Positions 42,205-51,718 of a stretch of 64,000 nucleotides of DNA are shown one piece after another. The notes beneath the pieces are model-generated. The model saw only the letters and a list, made by a program, of their open reading frames with translations. It ran no database searches and was not told the DNA's origin. This DNA comes from Streptococcus mitis (GTDB lineage Bacteria > Bacillota > Bacilli > Lactobacillales > Streptococcaceae): positions 1-64,000 of the forward strand of contig NZ_WIJK01000001.1 of the NCBI RefSeq assembly GCF_009496285.1, in the 5' to 3' direction. The first letter of the stretch is position 1. Every line of letters begins with the position of its first letter. A program made the position numbers and the translations under genes.

Positions 42205-43629
42205 AGCAAATAATATCTGACGAATCGCTGCCAAATCTTCCATATCTAAGTCGTTTTTTAAATAATATACTGGAGTCTGGTCTTTTTTATGAATAGGATT
42301 ATTGGTAACCAGCAAATCGTAGTGCCGACTAGGGTCATAGGCTTCAATAGTAATAAAACGATTGTATTCCAAATAGCGTTTCAAGATAGCAGTCATTCTT
42401 GAAAAGACAAGAAAACCCGCTGTTACATCTAGACCAATCCGCATATGATGACCGTCATTTTCTGCCATGTATTCCATCAATTGAAGCAATTCCCAAAGTA
42501 TTTTTTTATCCAAGTCCGTCCCCTGCTGAAAGGCAGGTAAAGCATGAAAAATCTCCTCTGCTATCTCTTTAAAATCATGTTCCATCAGCAAATAAGGATG
42601 ACGATTCTCTAACTGGTACTTATAGCGGTCTTGTAAAATATAGCCCTTGAATAGATAGACTTGCCCACAAAATTGACTCAGTTCATAGGTGACATGGTCT
42701 TCCGTATAACCGCCTAGCAAGCCCTCTTTCTTCATTTTTTGAATCAGTTGCGTCAACAAATCTGCCAGCCGCCCTCCAAACCCAAGGATATACTCCATGG
42801 TATGTAGGGGCAAAATGCGATGAGAAAGAAGAAAAGAGAAGAAAATCATCATCTCACCATCCTCAGTTCCCAAAGGAATATGTTGCCCAGCAAAAAAGGA
42901 CGGTGTCTTTCTCAACAAGCGAAGGTAGAAAATATTGTCAAAATAGCCTCGCATTTTATCTTCTATGACTTGAAATTGACAGGCATTGACACGTAAACGT
43001 TGTTGGCTGATATGATTCCACAAAATCAAGTCTAACTTCTGCCCCGAAGACAATTGAGCACCACAGATTTCTTCTAAACTAGCAATCTCCCGCCTTCTCT
43101 CAGGCTTTTGCATTTCATTTCCCCAGTCCTTACTCGACCAAACCTTACGTAAAAGACAGAAATAAAAGTAACGAATCTGGTGCTCTGGACCTCGCAAACG
43201 TCCGTTTTGGATAGATAAATCAAATTCGGATAAAATCTGATTTAAACCAGATAAGTGGCGCCCAAGCGTGGCCTCACTGACCATCAATTCTTGAACCAGC
43301 TGATGGGCTTGAAACTGCTGGTGATAGAGCAGATATAGTAAAATCTGGTATTTCACCGCATTGTCTAAAAATAGGCGACGAATATCACGCCCCTTAGTAG
43401 TCGCACCGACTGACAAGTTGACCTGCTCTTCCTGTAGATGAATCTGTACATCTAGACCAACTGTTTGCGCTCTTTCATTTGTGAATAAGATGTACTTGGT
43501 CACAGTCGCTTTAGAGAAGCCCGTCTCCTCCATCAGTGCTTTTAAGGTCGTTTGTGACTCCTGCAATAAAAAAGAAAGGACTAAAAATTGACCAGCTTCA
43601 GCCTTTTCCATCAAATCTCCTAAATACAT
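42202..43629 (-). CDS. Mga-type helix-turn-helix regulator
   Basis: Regulator of 475 residues with an N-terminal winged helix (about 15-70, TLKALMEETGFSKATVTKYI), a second Mga-type HTH (about 105-150, AHQLVQELMVSEATLGRHLSGL), a PRD-like middle and an EIIB-like C-terminus. This is the Mga/AtxA plan, often controlled by PTS phosphorylation. It lies directly upstream of glpK, so glp control is the obvious guess, but both genes have separate signals. The start may instead be ATG 43611 (MEKAEAG), which has AGGAGA at good spacing. Confidence 0.82.
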   Translation of the reverse strand: MYLGDLMEKAEAGQFLVLSFLLQESQTTLKALMEETGFSKATVTKYILFTNERAQTVGLDVQIHLQEEQVNLSVGATTKGRDIRRLFLDNAVKYQILLYLLYHQQFQAHQLVQELMVSEATLGRHLSGLNQILSEFDLSIQNGRLRGPEHQIRYFYFCLLRKVWSSKDWGNEMQKPERRREIASLEEICGAQLSSGQKLDLILWNHISQQRLRVNACQFQVIEDKMRGYFDNIFYLRLLRKTPSFFAGQHIPLGTEDGEMMIFFSFLLSHRILPLHTMEYILGFGGRLADLLTQLIQKMKKEGLLGGYTEDHVTYELSQFCGQVYLFKGYILQDRYKYQLENRHPYLLMEHDFKEIAEEIFHALPAFQQGTDLDKKILWELLQLMEYMAENDGHHMRIGLDVTAGFLVFSRMTAILKRYLEYNRFITIEAYDPSRHYDLLVTNNPIHKKDQTPVYYLKNDLDMEDLAAIRQILFA

Positions 43630-43781
43630 TTGTTACCCCTTTCATTTCCTTCTTCAAGCATAGCATAAATTAAAAAAATGCTAAAATAATCTGTTTATCT
43701 TTTCGGTTTTTCCCTAGTTTCAAACTCAAATAATCCTCAGAATCAGCAAACACCCCACTCCCCCTTTGGGCATTTTTATGC

Positions 43782-43787
43782 TAAAAT
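43782..43787 (+). promoter_or_regulatory. hslO extended -10 promoter
   Basis: TGC TAAAAT with no good -35; the expected transcription start coincides with the hslO ATG at 43795. Confidence 0.6.
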
Positions 43788-43794
43788 AGTAGCT

Positions 43795-44667
43795 ATGGAT
43801 AAAATTATTAAAACTATATCAGAAAGCGGGGCCTTTCGTGCTTATGTTCTTGATAGCACTGAAACCGTCCGCACTGCTCAAGAAAAACATCAAACTCAAG
43901 CTAGCTCAACTGTTGCACTTGGCCGCACCCTTATCGCCAGCCAGATTCTCGCAGCCAATGAAAAAGGAAATACCAAGCTAACGGTTAAAGTTCTTGGAAC
44001 TAGCTCTCTAGGAGCCATCATCACCGTAGCTGATACCAAGGGGAACGTCAAAGGTTACGTTCAAAATCCTGGTGTTGACATCAAAAAGACTGCAACTGGT
44101 GAAGTTCTAGTCGGACCTTTTGTCGGCAATGGTCAATTTCTCGTTATCACAGACTACGGCACTGGAAATCCTTACAACTCCATGACTCCGCTTATCTCTG
44201 GAGAAATCGGAGAAGATCTTGCCTTCTACTTGACAGAAAGCCAACAAACTCCGTCAGCAGTTGGACTCAATGTCCTTTTGGACGAAGAAGACAAGGTCAA
44301 AGTAGCAGGCGGTTTCCTTGTTCAAGTTTTGCCAGGAGCCAAGGAAGAAGAAATCGCTCGTTTTGAAAAACGCATCCAAGAAATGCCTGCCATTTCAACT
44401 CTTCTAGAAAGCGACGACCATATCGAAGCTCTTCTAAAGGCTATCTATGGCGACGAACCATACAAACGCTTGTCTGAAGAAGAGATTCGTTTCCAATGTA
44501 ACTGCAGCAAAGAACGATTTATGAAGGCTCTTTCTAGTCTTCCAAGCTCAGACTTGCAGGAAATGAAGGACCAAGATCATGGCGCAGAAATCACTTGTCA
44601 ATTCTGTCAAACAACTTACAACTTTAACGAAAATGATCTGGAGGAACTCATTCGTGACAAATCTTAA
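43795..44667 (+). CDS. hslO: redox-regulated chaperone Hsp33
   Basis: Holdase of 290 residues activated by oxidation. The N-terminal folding domain fills about 1-230; the C-terminal zinc centre is CNC..(about 234-236) and CQFC (about 268-271), the usual four cysteines. It has no visible Shine-Dalgarno site, and the -10 is only 7 bp upstream of ATG, so the mRNA looks leaderless. It overlaps dusB by 14 bp. Confidence 0.95.
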   Translation: MDKIIKTISESGAFRAYVLDSTETVRTAQEKHQTQASSTVALGRTLIASQILAANEKGNTKLTVKVLGTSSLGAIITVADTKGNVKGYVQNPGVDIKKTATGEVLVGPFVGNGQFLVITDYGTGNPYNSMTPLISGEIGEDLAFYLTESQQTPSAVGLNVLLDEEDKVKVAGGFLVQVLPGAKEEEIARFEKRIQEMPAISTLLESDDHIEALLKAIYGDEPYKRLSEEEIRFQCNCSKERFMKALSSLPSSDLQEMKDQDHGAEITCQFCQTTYNFNENDLEELIRDKS

Positions 44668-45634
44668 TACACCTTTTATGATTGGCAATGTTGAGATTCC
44701 CAATCGTACCGTTTTAGCACCCATGGCCGGCGTGACCAACTCAGCCTTTCGTACCATTGCTAAAGAACTTGGGGCAGGCCTCGTTGTCATGGAGATGGTC
44801 TCTGACAAGGGAATCCAATACAACAACGAAAAAACTCTTCACATGCTTCATATCGATGAAGGAGAAAACCCAGTCTCTATCCAACTATTTGGTAGTGATG
44901 AAGACAGCCTAGCACGCGCAGCAGAATTCATCCAAGAAAACACCAAGACCGATATCGTGGATATCAACATGGGCTGTCCAGTTAACAAAATCGTCAAAAA
45001 CGAAGCTGGCGCTATGTGGCTCAAGGATCCAGACAAGATCTACTCTATCATTAACAAAGTTCAATCAGTCCTTGATATCCCTCTCACTGTCAAAATGCGT
45101 ACGGGCTGGTCTGACCCATCTCTAGCTGTGGAAAATGCCCTCGCCGCTGAGGCTGCAGGTGTTTCTGCACTTGCTATGCACGGTCGTACTCGTGAACAAA
45201 TGTACACTGGTCACGCTGACCTCGAGACTCTCCACAAGGTTGCACAAGCTCTGACAAAAATTCCATTTATCGCTAACGGTGACATTCGCACTGTCCAAGA
45301 AGCCAAACAACGCATCGAAGAAGTCGGTGCTGACGCTGTTATGATTGGTCGAGCTGCCATGGGAAATCCCTACCTCTTCAACCAGATCAACCATTACTTT
45401 GAAACTGGAGAAATCCTTCCTGATTTAACCTTTGAAGATAAGATGAACATCGCTTACGAGCATTTGAAACGCTTGATTAACCTCAAGGGAGAAAAGGTTG
45501 CGGTCCGTGAATTCCGTGGACTCGCTCCTCACTACCTCCGTGGAACATCTGGCGCAGCCAAGCTCCGTGGTGCTATTTCGCAAGCTAGCACACTAGCAGA
45601 GATTGAAGCTCTATTGCAATTAGATAAGGCCTAA
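44654..45634 (+). CDS. dusB: tRNA-dihydrouridine synthase DusB
   Basis: FMN enzyme of 326 residues that reduces uridine in the tRNA D-loop. TIM-barrel motifs include [24 protein letters not shown] (catalytic Cys), VKMRTGW and [16 protein letters not shown] chose GTG 44654, after GGAGG with 9-nt spacing; the longer frame overlaps hslO deeply and is spurious. It is translationally coupled to hslO. Confidence 0.94.
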   Translation: MTNLNTPFMIGNVEIPNRTVLAPMAGVTNSAFRTIAKELGAGLVVMEMVSDKGIQYNNEKTLHMLHIDEGENPVSIQLFGSDEDSLARAAEFIQENTKTDIVDINMGCPVNKIVKNEAGAMWLKDPDKIYSIINKVQSVLDIPLTVKMRTGWSDPSLAVENALAAEAAGVSALAMHGRTREQMYTGHADLETLHKVAQALTKIPFIANGDIRTVQEAKQRIEEVGADAVMIGRAAMGNPYLFNQINHYFETGEILPDLTFEDKMNIAYEHLKRLINLKGEKVAVREFRGLAPHYLRGTSGAAKLRGAISQASTLAEIEALLQLDKA

Positions 45635-45655
45635 ACTTCTATACTACCTATAGAG

Positions 45656-45709
45656 TATTAGTTTGACTTTCCTAATCGATTTGTTCATACCTTATTTTAA
45701 TCTACTATA
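45656..45709 (-). repeat. truncated RUP fragment
   Basis: It matches the right half of the RUPs at 62362-62750 (AGTTTGACTTTCCTAATCGA..AATCTACTATA). The left half is missing. Confidence 0.7.
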
Positions 45710-45728
45710 ATAGTCACATAACACCAAA

Positions 45729-45764
45729 AATCTCTTAGATTCATTTCTAAGAGATTTTTTCTTT
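45729..45764. terminator. bidirectional terminator between dusB and rr11
   Basis: AAATCTCTTAGA...TCTAAGAGATTT with flanking A and T runs, serving the convergent genes. Confidence 0.88.
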
Positions 45765-45770
45765 ATTCCC

Positions 45771-46370
45771 TCACAACCATCCTTCTTCTTCGGCAGTTTT
45801 GGCTGCTTCGGTTCGGTTGCTTGCGCCTAGTTTGGAGAGGATATTGGTCATGTAATTACGGACGGTGCCGTTTGAGAGGTAGAGCTTATCCGCAATTTCT
45901 TGGTTGGACAGGCCTTGGGCAACTCCATGCAAAACAGCGACTTCTTGCTCGGTCAAGGGATTGGGATGGATCATCATGACTTCCATCAGCTCTGGAGAAT
46001 ATTCCTTGCGCCCCTCTAACACCGTATGCAGGGTCTGCATGAGTTCGGCGATGCTTCGCTCTTTCAAGACATAGGCGTCGACTCCTGCTTTGACAGCTCG
46101 TTCAAAATAGCCTGGGCGTTTAAAGGTCGTAACGATAACCACCTTGGTTTCAGGCACTTCTTGTTTGATCCACTCAAGTGCTTCGAGTCCTGTCTTGACT
46201 GGCATTTCGACGTCAAGGATGGCAATATCTACTGCTTCTTTCCCCAAAACCTCGATAGCCTCGGCTCCATTTTTCGCCTGCAAGACGGTCTCCACATCTG
46301 GTTGAAAGCTTAAGAGCTGGCACATGGCATCTCTCAGCATACTTTGATCTTCTGCAACTAATACTTTCAT
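45771..46370 (-). CDS. NarL/LuxR response regulator, TCS11-like
   Basis: Response regulator of 199 residues: receiver with Asp53 ([12 protein letters not shown]), then a LuxR helix-turn-helix near the C-terminus ([25 protein letters not shown]). It resembles DesR/LiaR-type regulators. It is last in an operon with its kinase and an ABC transporter, the arrangement I recall for pneumococcal TCS11. The dyad at 49539-49552 in the operon promoter is its likely site. Confidence 0.9.
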   Translation of the reverse strand: MKVLVAEDQSMLRDAMCQLLSFQPDVETVLQAKNGAEAIEVLGKEAVDIAILDVEMPVKTGLEALEWIKQEVPETKVVIVTTFKRPGYFERAVKAGVDAYVLKERSIAELMQTLHTVLEGRKEYSPELMEVMMIHPNPLTEQEVAVLHGVAQGLSNQEIADKLYLSNGTVRNYMTNILSKLGASNRTEAAKTAEEEGWL

Positions 46371-47468
46371 CTACTTTCTCTCCTTATAAGGCAGATGCAC
46401 GCGCACTTCTGTGGGATCTTTCAAACTGACCAGCTCTACTTGCCCTGAGAAGGCTGAGGCACGATCTTGTACTGTGTGCAGTTCATTTCCTTCTACAGTT
46501 GCAAAGCCTTTCCCGTCATCTCTGACCGTCAGAAGCAATTCCTGATCTGTACGTTCCAGTTTTAGATAAGCTTTTTGAGCTTGGGCATGCTTAATGATAT
46601 TGGTTGCCAGTTCTAACAAAATCATAGCAGCCGTGGACTCTACATCCTGGGTCAAGCTAGCCTTGTCCAAGTGATTGTCAACCTCAACCTCAATGCCAGC
46701 AATCTCTAGCATCTTTTTGACAGTTTCAAGTTCTGAAGCTAAGGTCCGTGATTTCAGATTTTCCACAATGGTTCGTACTTCATTCATGGAATCCTTGCTT
46801 ATCTGGTGAATTTCTTTTAATTCCTTCTCCACCTGTGGATAAGCCTCCATCTGAAATAACTGCAAAGCGAGATCCGTCTTGACACTCAGCATAGCAAAGG
46901 TGTGTCCCAGACTATCATGCAAATCCTGACCGATACGACTACGTTCATTTTCAGCTAACAAGAGATTTATCTGGGCATTTTGCTTGGCCTGCGCTTCTTT
47001 CAAATCCTCTACAATACGAATCCGAACCAAACCAAAAGTCATCAAATCGACAAAAGCAAGAATTACAAGTAGATAGAATAGAAACCCAACTTCGATTCTC
47101 TGAATAATCAACAGTTGCCCCACCACAAGCACTTGAGCAAGGAGAAAAGTCCGGACATGTAAAGAATTAAAACTACGTACGCCAAAATGATAAATTAAGA
47201 GATTGGAAAGGAAAAAGAAAAACCAGATATAATTAACAGCAACAAAGGCGGTATTCCCAGCTACATAGACCAGCATGAGGCCCCAATATAGCCAAGATAG
47301 GCGCTGGCTCTTAGTTGTTAAAACACCCAAATACGTCACTACAAATAGAATATCAACCAATAAATGCCAAGCAGGAAGCTCCCCAATCACTACAGGTAGG
47401 ATGGGAAAAAGCATAAAAATCAAACTGGCCCAAAACATATAGTGTATGCTTTTCAGTCTTTCAAGCAT
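46371..47468 (-). CDS. sensor histidine kinase, TCS11-like (HisKA_3)
   Basis: Membrane kinase of 365 residues with about five or six N-terminal helices (10-155), a coiled linker, the HisKA_3 phospho-acceptor GQDLHDSLGHTFAMLS (His about 187) and the ATP domain with ELATNIIKHAQAQ and DDGKGF. The membrane-embedded sensor resembles DesK, which senses membrane order. It abuts the regulator (gap 0) and overlaps the permease by 1 bp. Confidence 0.9.
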   Translation of the reverse strand: MLERLKSIHYMFWASLIFMLFPILPVVIGELPAWHLLVDILFVVTYLGVLTTKSQRLSWLYWGLMLVYVAGNTAFVAVNYIWFFFFLSNLLIYHFGVRSFNSLHVRTFLLAQVLVVGQLLIIQRIEVGFLFYLLVILAFVDLMTFGLVRIRIVEDLKEAQAKQNAQINLLLAENERSRIGQDLHDSLGHTFAMLSVKTDLALQLFQMEAYPQVEKELKEIHQISKDSMNEVRTIVENLKSRTLASELETVKKMLEIAGIEVEVDNHLDKASLTQDVESTAAMILLELATNIIKHAQAQKAYLKLERTDQELLLTVRDDGKGFATVEGNELHTVQDRASAFSGQVELVSLKDPTEVRVHLPYKERK

Positions 47469-48205
47469 TAAGCATTCTCCTTATGACCTTGAAGGTAAAT
47501 AGTCAAACCAAATAAAACTGCTGAAAAAACAAGTAAATACACTGTGGCTGATAGATTGATGCCACCCTCGTTTAAGAAGGTCTTGAGCAACTCCATCAAC
47601 TGATAGGTCGGGAGACACTTACCGACTGCTTGCATCCAGTCTGGAAATAAAGAGATAGGCATCCAAAGTCCACCTAAAACAGCCAATCCTAGATAAAGAA
47701 GATTACCCACGACAGACATCAACTGACTAGTTGGTAAGAGCGTCAAGGTTAAGCCAAGTGCTACAAAGGCAACACTTCCTACTATCAGCAAGAGTGCAGC
47801 CCCAACCCAGCTTCCTAGAGGCATCTCTACACCTCTTACAAAATGCCCAACTGAGAAAACCACCAAGATTGAAACCAAATAATCAACCATCATACTTGTT
47901 ATCTTTGATAGATAATATTCTACCATATTTACAGGGGTATGGCGCAATGTTTTCTGCCAGTTGTTGATTTTATCGGTATGTAAAACAACTGGGAATGAAA
48001 AGATAGCGGTAGACATCATGGAAAAAGCCGTCATGGAGATGAGGTAGTCGCGCATAAAATTAGCCGGTCCACCTGGGGTGTCTTGGTACATGCCTGAAAA
48101 GAATAAATAGAAGGCTGTCGGCATCCCTACTGACAAGAGATAATAGACTAGTTGCCGTTTGGTCAATAGAAATTCTATCTTATTTAATGCGGTCCATCGT
48201 TTCAT
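47468..48205 (-). CDS. ABC transporter permease of the TCS11-like operon
   Basis: ABC-2 type membrane protein of 245 residues with about six helices. I chose ATG 48205 (MKRWTALNKIEFLL), with AAAGGGGG 9 nt upstream and 1 bp after the ATPase stop. With the ATPase it probably exports an envelope-active compound or lipid. Confidence 0.87.
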   Translation of the reverse strand: MKRWTALNKIEFLLTKRQLVYYLLSVGMPTAFYLFFSGMYQDTPGGPANFMRDYLISMTAFSMMSTAIFSFPVVLHTDKINNWQKTLRHTPVNMVEYYLSKITSMMVDYLVSILVVFSVGHFVRGVEMPLGSWVGAALLLIVGSVAFVALGLTLTLLPTSQLMSVVGNLLYLGLAVLGGLWMPISLFPDWMQAVGKCLPTYQLMELLKTFLNEGGINLSATVYLLVFSAVLFGLTIYLQGHKENA

Positions 48206-48206
48206 C

Positions 48207-49091
48207 TTAGTCATCCCCCTTTTGTGTTTCTTCAAAGATTGTATCCAGCAAACTACGGTTATTAACTTCAATTTCTTGTATGCTACATCCTGCTTGCACT
48301 AACAGTTGCCAAAAAGCATCCGCTTCACGTGTAACTACTTGCAGAGCATCTTGTTTTTGTGACCAGTTTTCAACCAAGTTTGACTGTTCGACAACTTCCT
48401 TGTATGCTAGAGGAAGGATAAAGTGCTTTTCAATCTCCTCACTGCGCATAGCTAGAGGTGTTGTATCGCGAATCAACTCTCCCTTATTTAAAACCAAAAT
48501 CCGGTCCGCTGTATGCTCTACCTCTTCGATATAATGGGACGAATAGAGAATGGTAACTCCCTTAGCTTTTAGCTCCTGAACAATTTCCCAAAAGCGTTGA
48601 CGGGTTGAGGTATCCATGGCTGCAGTAGGCTCATCCAAAAAGACAAGCTTTGGTCGCCCAATCAAGGTCAAAACAAAAGAGAAGAGACGCTTTTGCCCAC
48701 CTGACAGTTTTTCTGCCAATTGCTCTTTCTGTTGCTGATCAAACTGCAATAGTTGATCGACTTCCTGATTGCTCAAGGGATTTGGATAGATGCTTTGAAA
48801 GAAAGCAATCAACTCTTTGACCTTTAATTTCTGAACAATAACATTTTCTTGAGGGAGATAGGATCTAGTGTAGTCTAACTTAGAGCTCGTCACTGGCAAG
48901 CCTTGGATAGATACTTGACCACTAGTAACCAGCTTATCTCCAAGCAAACAGTCCAAGAGTGTGGTCTTCCCAGCACCATTGGGACCAATCAAGGCGACGC
49001 ATTCACCTTCAGCTACCTCAAAAGAAATATCCTTCAATATAGCCTTGCCCTTGATGTTTTTATTTAGGCTTTCTACTTTAATCATGTTCAT
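48207..49091 (-). CDS. ABC transporter ATPase of the TCS11-like operon
   Basis: ATPase of 294 residues: Walker A GPNGAGKTT, signature LSGGQKRLFSFVL, Walker B LVFLDEPT, switch His SSHYIEE. A C-terminal extension of about 90 residues follows the core. GGAGAG lies just before ATG. It overlaps the small membrane-protein gene by 14 bp. Confidence 0.92.
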   Translation of the reverse strand: MNMIKVESLNKNIKGKAILKDISFEVAEGECVALIGPNGAGKTTLLDCLLGDKLVTSGQVSIQGLPVTSSKLDYTRSYLPQENVIVQKLKVKELIAFFQSIYPNPLSNQEVDQLLQFDQQQKEQLAEKLSGGQKRLFSFVLTLIGRPKLVFLDEPTAAMDTSTRQRFWEIVQELKAKGVTILYSSHYIEEVEHTADRILVLNKGELIRDTTPLAMRSEEIEKHFILPLAYKEVVEQSNLVENWSQKQDALQVVTREADAFWQLLVQAGCSIQEIEVNNRSLLDTIFEETQKGDD

Positions 49092-49272
49092 GATACTCTC
49101 CTTTCAGCCACTCCTTTCCCATCGGAAAGACGATAAAAATCATAAATCCTAGACCCCAGGCACCGCGAATGACTTGGTGAAGGAAGGTTTGATCAAACCA
49201 ACCTGTAAACATTTCTACCAACCATACCACTAGTGATAGTCCAATAAAAAGAAAGAGAATCGCTTTTTTCAT
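49078..49272 (-). CDS. small membrane protein of the TCS11-like operon
   Basis: Protein of 64 residues with two hydrophobic helices (about 4-20 and 38-52). I do not recognise a family. It overlaps genes on both sides (ATGA with the upstream gene; 14 bp with the ATPase), so it is a real member of the operon, perhaps an accessory sensor or transporter subunit. Confidence 0.75.
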   Translation of the reverse strand: MKKAILFLFIGLSLVVWLVEMFTGWFDQTFLHQVIRGAWGLGFMIFIVFPMGKEWLKGEYHEHD

Positions 49273-49457
49273 TTTTCAAACTCCTTTTTCACATCTGAGA
49301 CCAATTTCAAACCTTCTCGTATTATCCAAGACATCATTCCAAAGCTTGCAAACAACTCCCAAGGAAAATGATAAAAGCCTTCATCTAATCCTGAGAACAT
49401 GAGATAAGTCATGACTCCTGCTACTACTAAACTCATTGCGATAATTACTTTATGTTT
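49269..49457 (-). CDS. small membrane protein, first gene of the TCS11-like operon
   Basis: Protein of 62 residues, two hydrophobic segments (about 4-22 and 30-46) and a charged tail. I chose ATG 49457 (MKHKVIIAMSL) with GGAGGAAG upstream; a longer frame to 49514 starts before the -10. Family unknown to me; small and similar in design to the following gene, so the two may form a pair. Confidence 0.75.
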   Translation of the reverse strand, partial: KHKVIIAMSLVVAGVMTYLMFSGLDEGFYHFPWELFASFGMMSWIIREGLKLVSDVKKEFEK

Positions 49458-49487
49458 CATTTTTTTCTTCCTCCATTTGATACATCT

Positions 49488-49493
49488 AGTATA
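49488..49493 (-). promoter_or_regulatory. TCS11-like operon promoter -10
   Basis: Minus-strand TATACT about 31 nt before the first gene; the -35 is poor, consistent with activation by the operon's own regulator. Confidence 0.55.
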
Positions 49494-49524
49494 ATTCTTT
49501 GAAGGTAGAATCACTAGAAGCTTC

Positions 49525-49552
49525 TGTCATGAGGAGATATGACAAATGTCAT
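49525..49552. promoter_or_regulatory. candidate RR11 operator
   Basis: Perfect dyad ATGACAAATGTCAT (49539-49552) plus a third half-site TGTCAT (49525-49530), 22 bp from the matching half. Dyads of this kind, centred about 65 bp upstream of the start of transcription, suit NarL-family regulators. Confidence 0.55.
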
Positions 49553-49722
49553 TAAAAATGATGGAACAGAAATTACTAGATTGGATTGATTTTCTAGCAC
49601 CAATCAGCTACTGGGTCCAAAACTCATTGCAAACCAAAAAGATCGGGAACCTTTGTCCCGACCTCTTTCATTTTCAAGTTAATCTTTATTCCACACTGAA
49701 AAGATATGGATATACTGGTTGT
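49546..49722 (+). pseudogene. small ORF or gene remnant (58 codons)
   Basis: ATG with GAGGAG 9 nt upstream opens a frame that reads like protein for about 30 codons (MSLKMMEQKLLDWIDFLAPI..), then runs through the fakA terminator and into fakA antisense. It could be the 5' stub of a deleted gene. No family recognised; it may be chance. Confidence 0.25.
49638..49672 (-). terminator. terminator of the asp23-fakA operon
   Basis: Minus-strand GAGGTCGGGA...TCCCGATCTTTTT hairpin after fakA. Confidence 0.82.
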
Positions 49723-51350
49723 TGACCTTGGTGGATTTCTACTTCAACATCTTCGAACTCTTCTACGATTTCTTGGGCGATTTGGTTAGCCAATTCTTCA
49801 CTTCCATCTTCACCAATATAGAAGGTTACGATTTCACTGTCTTCGTCCAACATATGTTTCAAGGTTTCAGTCAGAGTTTGGTGCATGTCAGGGTTTGATA
49901 CAAGGATCTTACCATCTACCATACCAAGATTGTCATTTTCGTGAATTTCTAGACCATCGATGGTCGTGTCACGAACGGCTGTTGTTACACTACCACTGAC
50001 CACATCACCAAGAGCTGCAGTCATGCGTTCTTTGTTTTCTTCGATAGTCTTGCTTGGATCAAAGGCAAGAAGACTAGTCAATCCTTGAGGAAGGGTACGA
50101 GCTTCTACCACTACTGCTGGTTGTTCTAAGACTTCAGCTGCAGATTGAGCTGCCATGAAGATGTTTTTGTTGTTTGGCAAGAAGATAATGTTGCGAGCAT
50201 TGACTTGCTCAACAGCCTTGATAAAGTCTTCTGTCGAAGGGTTCATGGTTTGTCCACCTTCGATAACATAGTCCACACCTTGAGCACGGAAGATGTCTGC
50301 CAAGCCTTGTCCAGCTACTACTGCGATAAGAGCATATTCTTTTTCTTCAGCTGGTTTGCTGACTTTAGCTTCTTTTTCCACTTGTGCTTCATGTTGGTTA
50401 CGCATGTTATCGACTTTAACCTTAACCAAGCTACCATACTTGAGACCTTCTTGCATAACAAGACCTGGATCTTCTGTATGGACGTGAACCTTAACGATTT
50501 CATCGTCATTGACAACAAGAAGTGAATCCCCAAGTTCGTTCAAGTAGTTACGGAATTCTTCGTAGTCAAAGTCTTTTGCATAAGTTGGGCCTTGCTTAAG
50601 GGCAACCATGATCTCTGTACAGTAACCAAAGGTGATGTCTTCTGTTGCCACATGTCCAGCTACAGACTTGTGGTGTTCAGCATTGATCATTTCACTCATA
50701 TTCGCTGGAGTGGCAACAAAGTCTTCAGACGCACTGTATTCACCAGTAAGGGCTGAAAGGAAGCCTTCATAGATAAAGACCAAACCTTGACCACCTGAGT
50801 CTACAACTCCAACTTCCTTTAATACTGGAAGCATGTCTGGAGTCTTAGCAAGGGCTGTTTTAGCTCCTTCTAAGGCAGCGCGCATAACCTCAATAGCATC
50901 GTCTGTCTGCTCGGCTTTTTTCTTAGCACCGATAGCAGCACCACGTGATACAGTCAAGATTGTTCCTTCAACTGGCTTCATAACGGCCTTGTAGGCTACT
51001 TCAACACCAGATTGGAAGGCAAGAGCTAGGTCTTTCCCTGTCAACTCTTCTTTTGTCTTGATGGCTTGCGAAAATCCGCGGAAAAGCTGAGAAGTGATAA
51101 CTCCAGAGTTCCCACGCGCACCCATCAAAAGACCTTTAGCCAAGATACTTGCAGCCTCACCAACAGTTGAAGCTGGTTTGTCTGCTACTTCTTTAGCACC
51201 ATTTTCGATAGTCATTCCCATGTTTGTTCCTGTATCTCCATCTGGAACTGGGAAGACGTTCAATGAGTTGACATATTCGGCTTGCTTGTTCAAACGAGTA
51301 GATGCAGCCTGTACCATTTCTTGAAATAAGCTTGTAGTAATATTTGACAC
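49686..51350 (-). CDS. fakA: fatty acid kinase catalytic subunit FakA (DAK2/DhaL domain)
   Basis: ATP-binding subunit of 554 residues. The N-terminal DhaL domain (about 1-200) has NVFPVPDGDTGTNM and GARGNSGVITSQLFRG, and a DegV-like C-terminal domain spans about 310-554. With a FakB subunit it phosphorylates host fatty acids so they enter phospholipids. It starts 2 bp after the Asp23-like gene, as yloU-yloV in Bacillus. No fakB is in the window. Confidence 0.92.
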   Translation of the reverse strand: MSNITTSLFQEMVQAASTRLNKQAEYVNSLNVFPVPDGDTGTNMGMTIENGAKEVADKPASTVGEAASILAKGLLMGARGNSGVITSQLFRGFSQAIKTKEELTGKDLALAFQSGVEVAYKAVMKPVEGTILTVSRGAAIGAKKKAEQTDDAIEVMRAALEGAKTALAKTPDMLPVLKEVGVVDSGGQGLVFIYEGFLSALTGEYSASEDFVATPANMSEMINAEHHKSVAGHVATEDITFGYCTEIMVALKQGPTYAKDFDYEEFRNYLNELGDSLLVVNDDEIVKVHVHTEDPGLVMQEGLKYGSLVKVKVDNMRNQHEAQVEKEAKVSKPAEEKEYALIAVVAGQGLADIFRAQGVDYVIEGGQTMNPSTEDFIKAVEQVNARNIIFLPNNKNIFMAAQSAAEVLEQPAVVVEARTLPQGLTSLLAFDPSKTIEENKERMTAALGDVVSGSVTTAVRDTTIDGLEIHENDNLGMVDGKILVSNPDMHQTLTETLKHMLDEDSEIVTFYIGEDGSEELANQIAQEIVEEFEDVEVEIHQGQQPVYPYLFSVE

Positions 51351-51352
51351 GA

Positions 51353-51718
51353 TTATTCTCCTACAACTTTGATATTTTGAATGTAGACATTCACAGTTTG
51401 AGCAGTAATGCCAAGTTGGTTTTCCAAACTAAAACGGACACGCTCTTGGATATTTTTTGAGACTTCACTGATTTTTGTTCCGTAGCTCAACACGGTATAT
51501 ACATCAACTGCAATGCTACCATCTTCGGCCGCTTTTACAACGACACCTTTAGAATAATTTTCCTTCCCAAGGAGGGCTTGGAAATTATCTTTGAGGGCTT
51601 TCTTACTTGCCATACCGACCACACCAAAAATCTCAGTTGCTGCACCGCCTACAACGGTAGCAATCACTTCATCTGTTAGTTCGATTTGACCATCTTTTGT
51701 ATTAATTTTTACAGTCAT
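51353..51718 (-). CDS. Asp23/Gls24 family protein (YloU-like)
   Basis: Envelope-associated protein of 121 residues with the family core GQIELTDEVIATVVGGAATEIFGVVGMASK and DVYTVLSYGTKISEVSKNIQERV. I chose ATG 51718 (MTVKINT); upstream GAGG is modest. Role unclear; conserved beside fakA. Confidence 0.87.
   Translation of the reverse strand: MTVKINTKDGQIELTDEVIATVVGGAATEIFGVVGMASKKALKDNFQALLGKENYSKGVVVKAAEDGSIAVDVYTVLSYGTKISEVSKNIQERVRFSLENQLGITAQTVNVYIQNIKVVGE

Noticed and set aside
44579..44653. Upstream ATG for dusB within hslO
   Set aside because: It overlaps hslO by about 90 bp; GTG 44654 has a strong ribosome site and gives the usual DusB N-terminus.
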